Shown piece after piece: positions 1 to 5,390 of a DNA stretch of 5,390 nt (position 1 is its first letter; each line of letters begins with the position of its first letter). Source of the DNA: Pseudomonadota bacterium (GTDB taxonomy: Bacteria; Pseudomonadota; Alphaproteobacteria; Rhizobiales; Rhizobiaceae); contig JAEWDP010000089.1 in the NCBI GenBank assembly GCA_023390055.1, forward strand, positions 1 to 5,390, read 5' to 3'. Below the pieces are notes generated by a model, which saw nothing but the letters and a program-made list of their open reading frames with translations, searched no databases and had not been told where the DNA came from. Both the position numbers and the translations under genes were made by a program.

Positions 1-345
1 CCGCTCGCGCATGTAGTCCTTGATGATCGTGTAGCCGCCGGTAAATCCATGTTCATCACGCAGCCGGTCAAACACCCGCTTGGCCGTATGACGCTGCTTG
101 CGCGGAACCGTCCGGTCCTCATCAAGCCACCGATCAATGATCGCGATGAACGCGTCCAGCTTCGGGCGTCGCACCGGCGCCTGCCGCCGATAGCCCGGCG
201 GAACCGAATACGCCATCATCTTGCGAACCGTGTCGCGCGAGATGCCGAAATGCCTGGCTGCTTCGCGCTGGCTCATGCCGCCATCGCAAGCCAGACGAAC
301 CTTCAAATATAAGTCCACGGTGTAGATCCCTCGTCCCTCCCGCAC
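1..345 (-). CDS. istA: IS21-family transposase IstA, N-terminal 115 residues (partial)
   Basis: IstA is the DDE transposase of IS21 elements and works with the AAA+ helper IstB. Only the N-terminal part is visible; the frame is open through the left edge. The visible protein runs from VREGRGIYTVDLYLKVRLA through a helix-turn-helix (GMSQREAARHFGISRDTVRKM, roughly residues 23-43). It continues with VPPGYRRQAPVRRPKLDAF, then a basic stretch (RKQRHTAKRVFDRLR) and GGYTIIKDYMRER, all typical of IstA. The catalytic DDE core would be further left. Two in-frame GTG starts are possible. The one at 345 gives the VREGRGIYTVDLY start common in this family. The one at 318 has a purine-rich GAGGGACGAGGG upstream that could act as a ribosome binding site. 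The gene reads away from the IS end, as expected. Confidence 0.88.
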   Translation of the reverse strand, partial: MREGRGIYTVDLYLKVRLACDGGMSQREAARHFGISRDTVRKMMAYSVPPGYRRQAPVRRPKLDAFIAIIDRWLDEDRTVPRKQRHTAKRVFDRLRDEHGFTGGYTIIKDYMRER

Positions 346-363
346 ATATTGCAGAAGGAATAC

Positions 364-445
364 GTGGACGACTTTTAAGCCGCCCGCAGCAGGACAATCC
401 AGCCGCTACCGTGGACTAATTTTGCACCGCCGTTCTCAGTGGACA
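364..445. repeat. IS21 terminal repeat cluster (three GTGGAC motifs)
   Basis: Three same-orientation copies of GTGGAC lie at 364-369, 411-416 and 439-444, in contexts TACGTGGACG, ACCGTGGACT and CAGTGGACAC. Spacing is irregular (47 and 28 bp start to start). IS21-family ends are known to carry several short repeats that bind the transposase, so these are read as the end repeats, the outermost forming the tip of the element. The istA promoter should also lie here, but I see no clear -35/-10 pair. Confidence 0.7.
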
Positions 446-924
446 CCGCCCGGGAAAAACTCGACCGGCTATATAAGCTTGTCGAGGATGGCGCCGAACT
501 CGACGATGTGCTTGGCGATCGCATCGCGATGCTCCGCGCCGACCATGCTCGTGCGAAGGCTGCACTCGAACGTGGTCGGGTTCAGGCGGGCAATAACACC
601 ATAGTCGATCCGGCCAAGGTCACGGCTTTTTCCAATCTCCTGACAGGTGTTATTGATTCCGCGGAAAATCCCGCGCGCAAAGCCTGGCTGCGTTCTCTAC
701 TCTCGAAAGTCGAAGTCGATGCCGACCGCATTCGCATCGTGGGCAGTAAGGATGTGCTCAACACCGCAGTGGCAGCTTCGGGAAAGGCGGGCGAAAACGT
801 TCAGAAATGTGTACCGAAATGGCGCACCCGAGAGGATTCGAACCTCTGGCCTCCGCCTTCGGAGGACAGGGGTTCACGTCACCGCCGAACGTGGCGGATT
901 GCAGGACTTTTCCGTTCATTCTGA
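446..924 (+). pseudogene. Large serine recombinase, C-terminal remnant cut by the IS21 insertion
   Basis: This is the C-terminal part of a large serine site-specific recombinase (resolvase/invertase superfamily), which would move an integrative element. The frame is open from the IS edge. It shows AREKLDRLYKLVEDGAELDD, a charged helix/coiled-coil region (DRIAMLRADHARAKAALERGRVQA), then ARKAWLRSLLSKVEVDADRIRIVGSKDVL and finally VPKWRTREDSNL. This follows the usual tail of alphaproteobacterial recombinases (R-K-A-Y/W-LRS-x-x-x-x-I/V-E-V, ending with a KWRAR-x-DSN-like motif). The N-terminal catalytic serine domain, the recombinase domain and the zinc ribbon are absent here; they were presumably separated by the IS and would lie left of the window. 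A GTG at 439 inside the IS tip opens the frame artificially and has no ribosome binding site. The last 35 or so codons run through an antisense tRNA fragment at 820-865. Family assignment is from memory of the motif pattern, not a search. Confidence 0.75.
820..865 (-). other. 3' half of a tRNA-Arg(CCG) gene, probable attachment (att) site
   Basis: On the minus strand this block folds as the 3' half of a tRNA. The anticodon loop is CTCCGAA (858-864, anticodon CCG, arginine) and the 3' anticodon strand is GGCGG (853-857). A five-base variable loop follows, then a perfect T-arm AGAGG-TTCGAAT-CCTCT (831-847). The acceptor 3' strand is CGGGTGC (824-830), followed by discriminator G and encoded CCA (820-822). 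The match stops at about 865: the bases that should complete the anticodon stem (CCGCC) are not there, and no D-arm or 5' acceptor strand follows. It is therefore not a functional tRNA gene. Such 3' tRNA fragments beside a recombinase gene are the usual scar of integration into a tRNA gene. Here it also encodes the C-terminal tail of the recombinase. Confidence 0.8.
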
Positions 925-1087
925 GCGGTTGCGTCCCCCCTTACTGCTTCTGGTTGAACGAGAATACCTCACCCTTGCTCCTGACGGGAGTGTGACGCCG
1001 ATACGACATCGTCATGGCGAGACGAGCAACGGGAAATATCATTGATTTGTCTGTGTTTGTTTGGAGAATGTTTAAAATTGTCAGGAA
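866..1087. other. Non-coding stretch between att-like scar and kinase gene
   Basis: I find no convincing gene, terminator or promoter here. Positions 882-897 hold a small inverted repeat (CCGCC, 6-base loop, GGCGG), but no T-run follows it directly, so it is not called a terminator. The region from about 1040 to 1080 is more AT-rich than its surroundings and is the most likely place for the kinase promoter; no clear consensus can be read. The left edge coincides with the breakpoint of the tRNA fragment. Confidence 0.4.
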
Positions 1088-4000
1088 GTGCAGCTCGTTG
1101 GCAACCAGTTGTTAACGCTCGCTATGGTGTTATCGCGGAATCGGAGGACAAAAGGAATCGCTGCGGCTTTGCCGATCGCGGTTGGAGCAGAGACGGTGGA
1201 GATGCATGGCGAACTCCTGACGATGGCGTGCGCGCGGATCGAGGATCTGCAGGAGCCCGCGTTCATCAAGGACAGCACGCTCAATTATGTGGCTGTCAAT
1301 CACGCTTACGCGGCACTGTTTGGCGTGTCTCGAGAAGACCTGACGGGAAAACCAGGACAGACCCCCTCCGGCAAGCTGGAGGGCGATGCTGCTCATCGTC
1401 GGGAGAAGGAATGTCGGGCGCTGATCTTCGGCACGGACGAAGCGATCTTCTGCGACACTCTAGGTTACGAAATCTTGGTCGAACGGTTTGTTACCGAAGA
1501 CGATCGGACTTATTTGTTCGGGACTGTGCGGATGAGCGAACGTCGCATCGACCCGGCACCGGTGGAGAGCCACAATGATGCGGCATCCATGGACTACGCA
1601 ACAGACAATCCCGGCTTGCAGCTGGATGACGCCCTTGACCTCCTCGATGTGGGCATCGGTATCTACGATAGCAACGATGTGCTCATCTATTCCAATGCGC
1701 AGCTGATTGAATTCTTTGATTCCATCGGGGTCCAATTATCCTTAGGGACGACCTTTACCGCGATATGCGAGCAGGTCTACGACAAGAGCATCGCTGTCAG
1801 TTCTCGCTCTGACCTGCGCCGCTTACCCGAGCGCACCGAATGGGTTCAGGAGCGGTTGGCCAGTTTCGCACTTCCCTATTCGGAGACGATCGAACCTCTT
1901 TTGGATGGGCGCTGGCTGAAAAGTGTCAACAAGCGTCTCGACAATGGTCTTGTCATTACCCTTCGTTCCGACGTCAGTGATTTCAAGGCGCAGGAATTTC
2001 TGCTCCGCAAGAATATTGGCGAGACGGAGATTTTGCGAGCAGTACTGGAAGATCTTCCCGTTGCGGTCTTCATGCGCGACAGCGAGCAGCGCCTGGAATT
2101 CGTCAATGCTGCTTATGAGAAGATGTTCGGAGACACGCGTGACAATATCATCGGCAAGACGGACGCCGAGATGTTTCCATGGAAGGCCGAGCGCAGCCAG
2201 GACGAAAATGACCGTATCCTTGCTGATGGCGATGCTATCGAAAAGGCCGAAGACAAGACCTTCCCGGATGGTCGTGTTGTGCCGGTCATTACCCGCCAGA
2301 TGCGGGTTGTCGATCATGAAGGTTCAGCTCACCTTATCGGCTCGATCACTGATATCACGCCCTACAAGCAGGCGATGGAACATGCCGAGAAGCTGCGTCA
2401 GGACATGCAGACCATCCTGCATGCGATCCCGGTGGGGATCGGAATCCTCGATCGTGACTTCGTCTTCGAATATGCCAATGATGCCTTCTATGGGTTCTGG
2501 GATGCGGGTGAACAGTTCGAACTGGTCGGACGGACATATCGCGATTTCCTGAAGGTCAATTTCGATCACGGGATCTATGCCGACATCAATAAGTCCTTCG
2601 ACGAGATCTACGATCATCGTATCGCAAACCTGACGGAGGAGGGTGAGAAGGCACCGATAGAAGTGCGCAGTGCGCAAGGACGTGTCATCCACATCTCAGG
2701 CACTCCCCTGTCGGGCGACAAGCTCCTGCTCAGTTACATGGACATTACGGCAATCCGCAAGAGGGATGAGGCTGTGCGGGCCGCCCAGCAGGCGCTTGAT
2801 CGCCAGGGCGCGCTGATGCGTGAGGCCACCGGTGCCATGTCGCAGGGCCTCGTCATCCTCCACGATGGGACGGTCGTGTTTTCCAACAATGCTCTGCAAG
2901 GAATGCTGGAAATCCCCGAAACCTTGGGGATTGCAGGTTCTCTGTGGCGCGATATCCTGCGCTTTTGCGTCAAACGCGGGGACCTTGGCTCCGCGGACGC
3001 GGCCATGGAAACATTGCGAACCTGGGAAGATAATGTTGCAGCAGGCAAGGCGGTTTCTGCGACGTTTTGCGTTGAAGGCCGCAAATGGGTGCAGGCTGAG
3101 GTAAACGTCAGCGGAAGTGACCACTGGCTTGCCGTCTTTACCGATGTCACCGAGATGAAGGAACGCGAGGTTGAACTCACCCGTCTCGTGGATCGAGCGG
3201 AGGCGGCGGACAAGGCGAAATCGGAATTTCTGGCCAATATGAGCCATGAGATCCGTACCCCTATGAACGGGGTTTTGGGGATGGCCGAGCTTCTGGCCAA
3301 GTCCGCGCTGGATACGCGTCAGAAGACGTTCATCGATATTATTGTCAAGTCGGGCAATGCCCTTTTGACGATAATCAATGACATCCTCGACTTTTCCAAG
3401 ATCGATGCTGGCCAGATGAAGCTGCGCAAGGCGCCGTTCGATCCGGTAGAGGCGATTGAGGATGTCGCTACGCTTTTGTCATCGTCGGCAGCCGAGAAGG
3501 ATATCGAGTTGATTGTCCGCGGTGATGCCACGGTGAAGGAGACGGTTCTCGGCGATGCCGGCCGTTTCCGACAGATCATTACCAACCTTGTCGGCAATGC
3601 TGTCAAGTTCACCGAGAAGGGACATGTCTTCATCGACCTCCATTCGGAACCGATTGGCAAGGGCGAGATGAAGCTCGCTGTGCGCATCGAAGACACCGGC
3701 CTTGGCATTCCGGATGAAAAGCTGAAGTCGGTCTTCGAGAAGTTCTCCCAGGTCGATACCTCGTCGACGCGACGTCATGAAGGAACTGGCCTCGGGCTGG
3801 CGATCACCGCAGGACTGGTGGAACTGTTCGGCGGATCAATCGACGTTTCGAGTGATGTCGGCAAGGGGTCCGTCTTTACCGTCAATCTGCCATTTCCAGT
3901 TGTCAGTGAGCGCAGCAACAATGCCATCCTTCCGGTGAATACGGCAGGTGCACGCGTTCTTGTTGTCGATGACAATGCGGTTAATCGCAGGATCCTGACC

Positions 4001-4849
4001 GAACAGCTGACGATGTGGGGGTTCGACTCGGTCGCTGCCAACGGAGGTGCTGAGGGGTTGTCCTTCATGGACGAAGCGGCCCGCCTTGGTATTGTCCTCG
4101 ATGCCATCGTTCTTGATTATCACATGCCTGAAATGAACGGACTGGACGCGGCTCGTCGCATGCGCAGCGACCGACGTTTTGACGATGTCGGCATCATCTT
4201 CCTGACCTCGATGGACATGGCGGGCGACGAAAGCCTGTTTGCGGAGCTGAACATTCAGGCGCACCTGATGAAACCGGCACGCACCAACCTTTTGCGTTCA
4301 ACGATCATCGATGTCGTGCGCTGGGCACGAACGAAACGAAGGAGTGCCGCGGCAGTAGCCGCCCTCTCGTCCCCCAAGACACCGGCAGTGGAGGCCATGT
4401 TACCGGTCGCAAAACCGATTGGCGCCTCTACCCCGGTGGTGGCTTCGCTTCCCGCACTCGATGTCCTGGTTGCGGAGGATAACGAGGTTAACCAGATTGT
4501 CTTTACACAGATCCTTCAAACGACCGGCTGGCGTTTCGAAATCGTCGAAAATGGCGCGAAGGCCGTGGAGGCATGGCGGGAAAAGGATCCTGCCTTGATC
4601 CTGATGGACGTCTCCATGCCTGTCATGAATGGCCATCAGGCAACCAGCAAGATCCGCGAGATCGAGAAGGAAGCGGGTGGGCATGTCCCAATCATCGGTG
4701 TGACGGCGCATGCACTGGAAAGCGACCGGGAACTTTGTATCGCTGCCGGAATGGATGATTACATGTCCAAGCCCATCAGCCCGGAGCTTCTGGAGCAGAA
4801 GATCAAATCGTGGCTTGGCGAAGCGGCGACCATGCGAACATCGGTTTAG
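1088..4849 (+). CDS. Soluble multi-PAS hybrid sensor histidine kinase with two receiver domains
   Basis: This intact gene encodes about 1253 residues. Domains in order, with rough residue limits: PAS 45-150, PAS 177-298, PAS 315-425, PAS 440-555, PAS 577-690, a short charged helix 690-715, then HisKA with FLANMSHEIRTPMNG and phosphoacceptor H720. HATPase_c covers about 825-937 (N box NLVGNAVKF with N833/N837, G1 box DTGLG at 869, G2 box GTGLGL at 899). Receiver 1 spans about 955-1070 (D961/D962, phosphoacceptor D1010 in LDYHMPEMNG, K1062). Receiver 2 spans about 1124-1240 (E1130/D1131, D1174 in LMDVSMPVMNG, K1228). An Ala/Pro-rich linker (about 1080-1122) joins the receivers. All kinase and receiver key residues are present, so it should autophosphorylate and pass phosphate to its receivers. 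No signal peptide, transmembrane segment or HPt domain is seen, so it is probably cytoplasmic and needs an external HPt or regulator. The signal is unknown. The start is uncertain: GTG 1088 is the first in-frame start after the stop at 1073. ATG 1124, GTG 1196 (GGAG eight bases upstream) and ATG 1202 also precede the first PAS domain. I do not recognise a specific gene name. Confidence 0.93.
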   Translation: MQLVGNQLLTLAMVLSRNRRTKGIAAALPIAVGAETVEMHGELLTMACARIEDLQEPAFIKDSTLNYVAVNHAYAALFGVSREDLTGKPGQTPSGKLEGDAAHRREKECRALIFGTDEAIFCDTLGYEILVERFVTEDDRTYLFGTVRMSERRIDPAPVESHNDAASMDYATDNPGLQLDDALDLLDVGIGIYDSNDVLIYSNAQLIEFFDSIGVQLSLGTTFTAICEQVYDKSIAVSSRSDLRRLPERTEWVQERLASFALPYSETIEPLLDGRWLKSVNKRLDNGLVITLRSDVSDFKAQEFLLRKNIGETEILRAVLEDLPVAVFMRDSEQRLEFVNAAYEKMFGDTRDNIIGKTDAEMFPWKAERSQDENDRILADGDAIEKAEDKTFPDGRVVPVITRQMRVVDHEGSAHLIGSITDITPYKQAMEHAEKLRQDMQTILHAIPVGIGILDRDFVFEYANDAFYGFWDAGEQFELVGRTYRDFLKVNFDHGIYADINKSFDEIYDHRIANLTEEGEKAPIEVRSAQGRVIHISGTPLSGDKLLLSYMDITAIRKRDEAVRAAQQALDRQGALMREATGAMSQGLVILHDGTVVFSNNALQGMLEIPETLGIAGSLWRDILRFCVKRGDLGSADAAMETLRTWEDNVAAGKAVSATFCVEGRKWVQAEVNVSGSDHWLAVFTDVTEMKEREVELTRLVDRAEAADKAKSEFLANMSHEIRTPMNGVLGMAELLAKSALDTRQKTFIDIIVKSGNALLTIINDILDFSKIDAGQMKLRKAPFDPVEAIEDVATLLSSSAAEKDIELIVRGDATVKETVLGDAGRFRQIITNLVGNAVKFTEKGHVFIDLHSEPIGKGEMKLAVRIEDTGLGIPDEKLKSVFEKFSQVDTSSTRRHEGTGLGLAITAGLVELFGGSIDVSSDVGKGSVFTVNLPFPVVSERSNNAILPVNTAGARVLVVDDNAVNRRILTEQLTMWGFDSVAANGGAEGLSFMDEAARLGIVLDAIVLDYHMPEMNGLDAARRMRSDRRFDDVGIIFLTSMDMAGDESLFAELNIQAHLMKPARTNLLRSTIIDVVRWARTKRRSAAAVAALSSPKTPAVEAMLPVAKPIGASTPVVASLPALDVLVAEDNEVNQIVFTQILQTTGWRFEIVENGAKAVEAWREKDPALILMDVSMPVMNGHQATSKIREIEKEAGGHVPIIGVTAHALESDRELCIAAGMDDYMSKPISPELLEQKIKSWLGEAATMRTSV
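1184..1198 (+). promoter_or_regulatory. Candidate ribosome binding site for an internal kinase start (GTG 1196)
   Basis: GGAG at 1184-1187 lies eight bases before the in-frame GTG at 1196-1198, the best-spaced Shine-Dalgarno-like match among the possible starts. The protein would begin VEMHGELLTMACARIEDL, just before the first PAS domain, about 36 residues shorter than the longest frame. The GTG at 1088 has only AGGAA directly touching it, which is too close for a normal ribosome binding site. Confidence 0.3.
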
Positions 4850-5390
4850 GATTTCCTATCTGACCGCGACGTCTCTCGTGACTTTCGTCCACTCAACATC
4901 TCGCGCTTGCCGGCAAAGCCCTTCGATCGCTCGACAATGAAACCTGCGCTTTGAAGATTGCGTCGTACAAATCCGGCGGCGGCATAGGTGGCGAAGCTGC
5001 CATTTGAAGCAGTGTGATCGTGAACTGCCCGCATCAACTCCGGTGACCACATGGCGGGGTTGCGTGAGGGCGCAAATCCGTCGAGAAACCATGCGTCGAA
5101 CTGGACTGCCTGTGCTGCCACGCCATCAATGGCCGATCCAATAATGACGGTCAGACGTGTCTGGCAATCGAGCTGGATCTCCACATTGCCCGTAGGGGAG
5201 TGCGGCCAAGCCGCCACCAATTTGCGGCGTTGGTCATCAATTTCGGGCCAATGCGACAGAGCACGATCAATCTGGGTCGCCTGCATCGGATAGAGCTCGA
5301 AGGACATGAAGTGCAGCAACTGGCGGGGCTTGCGATGGATTGTCCACTGCCGCCATGTCTCGCACAGGTTCAGTCCGGTACCAAATCCAA
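4846..5390 (-). CDS. mnmD: MnmD, tRNA (mnm5s2U34) methyltransferase, C-terminal part (5' end outside window)
   Basis: MnmD is the SAM-dependent methyltransferase that converts the aminomethyl group on 2-thiouridine at wobble position 34 into methylaminomethyl in certain tRNAs. In E. coli it forms the N-terminal half of bifunctional MnmC. The visible 180 residues begin in the SAM-binding motif GFGTGLNLCETWRQW. They continue with RQLLHFMSFELYPM, the signature DAWFLDGFAPSRNPAMWSPE, then NGSFATYAAAGFVRRNLQSAGF and GFAGKREML. The protein stops soon after GKREML, so the FAD-dependent oxidoreductase half of MnmC is absent and this is a stand-alone MnmD. The true start lies right of the window; the frame is open through 5390. 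The gene converges on the hybrid kinase: its TAA stop (complement of 4846-4848) overlaps the kinase TAG stop. No terminator is visible between them. A functional link to the kinase is not implied. Confidence 0.9.
   Translation of the reverse strand, partial: GFGTGLNLCETWRQWTIHRKPRQLLHFMSFELYPMQATQIDRALSHWPEIDDQRRKLVAAWPHSPTGNVEIQLDCQTRLTVIIGSAIDGVAAQAVQFDAWFLDGFAPSRNPAMWSPELMRAVHDHTASNGSFATYAAAGFVRRNLQSAGFIVERSKGFAGKREMLSGRKSRETSRSDRKS

Larger units (their letters stand above)
1..445 (-). mobile_element. IS21-family insertion sequence, istA-proximal end (partial)
   Basis: This is one terminus of an IS21-family element, cut off by the left edge of the window. The outer boundary is placed at 445. 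Read on the minus strand, the element begins there with TGTCCACTGAG, and IS21 elements characteristically begin with TGT. The motif GTGGAC (plus strand) recurs at 364-369, 411-416 and 439-444, as in the repeated transposase-binding sequences at IS21 ends. The istA reading frame follows inward. The DNA just outside (446 onward) is the interior of a recombinase gene, which supports the boundary. The other end, istB and any target duplication lie outside the window. Confidence 0.85.

Noticed and set aside
134..397. Minus-strand frame of 87 residues and plus-strand frame 49-312
   Set aside because: Both are other-frame shadows of istA, whose true frame (GMSQREAARHFGISRDTVRKM) is read on the minus strand from 345 or 318 to the window edge.
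882..897. CCGCC/GGCGG inverted repeat as a terminator
   Set aside because: The stem is only five base pairs and no T-run directly follows on either strand.
807..995. Short plus-strand frame reading MAHPRGFEPLASAFGGQ, and an overlapping frame with ERIRTSGLRLRR
   Set aside because: These peptides are the classic translation of an antisense tRNA T-arm and anticodon arm, common as spurious database proteins. They support the tRNA fragment, not a gene.
1068..1115. 15-codon frame (ATG 1068, stop 1113-1115) that could be a leader peptide overlapping the kinase start
   Set aside because: GGAG at 1063-1066 ends one base before the ATG, too close for a normal ribosome binding site, and the peptide shows no attenuator-like codon run.
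1072..1120. Possible CtrA-like site around TTAA (1072) and GTTAAC (1111)
   Set aside because: The second half-site is not at the seven-base spacing of the TTAA-N7-TTAA consensus.
1042..1578. 178-residue plus-strand frame starting before the kinase
   Set aside because: It overlaps the kinase PAS region in another frame, has Arg/Gly-rich low-information content and shows no recognisable motif.
2696..3300. Long minus-strand frames (183 and 188 residues) inside the kinase gene
   Set aside because: They are antisense to a continuous, motif-rich kinase coding frame and have no recognisable domain or start context.

Overview
The window looks like a piece of an alphaproteobacterial chromosome, most probably from the Rhizobiales (Agrobacterium/Rhizobium/Ensifer-like). 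This rests on protein style: a GC-rich IS21-type IstA, a serine recombinase of a kind common in that group, and a soluble multi-PAS hybrid kinase beside a stand-alone mnmD. The assignment is inference, because no rRNA or other marker gene is present.

Left part (1-924): layers of mobile DNA. Positions 1-445 are one end of an IS21-family insertion sequence. It carries the 5' part of istA on the minus strand, running off the window, and three copies of GTGGAC that form the IS end. The IS abuts, and has apparently cut, a large serine recombinase gene, of which only the C-terminal part (446-924, plus strand) is visible. The 3' end of that recombinase reading frame runs through the antisense of a tRNA 3' half (820-865). 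This has a T-arm, acceptor strand and CCA end, with an anticodon loop reading CCG (tRNA-Arg). It is best explained as the attachment site of an integrative element. The 5' half of the tRNA is missing, so this is not a functional tRNA gene.

Middle (866-1087): about 220 bp with no convincing gene, lying between the attachment-site remnant and the kinase.

Main gene (1088-4849): an intact, unusually large soluble hybrid sensor histidine kinase of about 1253 residues. Its order is five PAS-type domains, HisKA (H720), HATPase_c, then two receiver domains (D1010 and D1174). It has no transmembrane segment and no HPt domain, so it should sense an intracellular signal and needs a separate phosphotransfer partner or output regulator.

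Right end (4846-5390, minus strand): the C-terminal part of MnmD, the SAM-dependent methyltransferase acting on wobble uridine 34 of tRNAs. It converges on the kinase, and the two stop codons overlap by 4 bp. No defence system, CRISPR array or clearly undescribed system is visible. The most notable signals are the nested mobile-element/tRNA scar and the architecture of the kinase.
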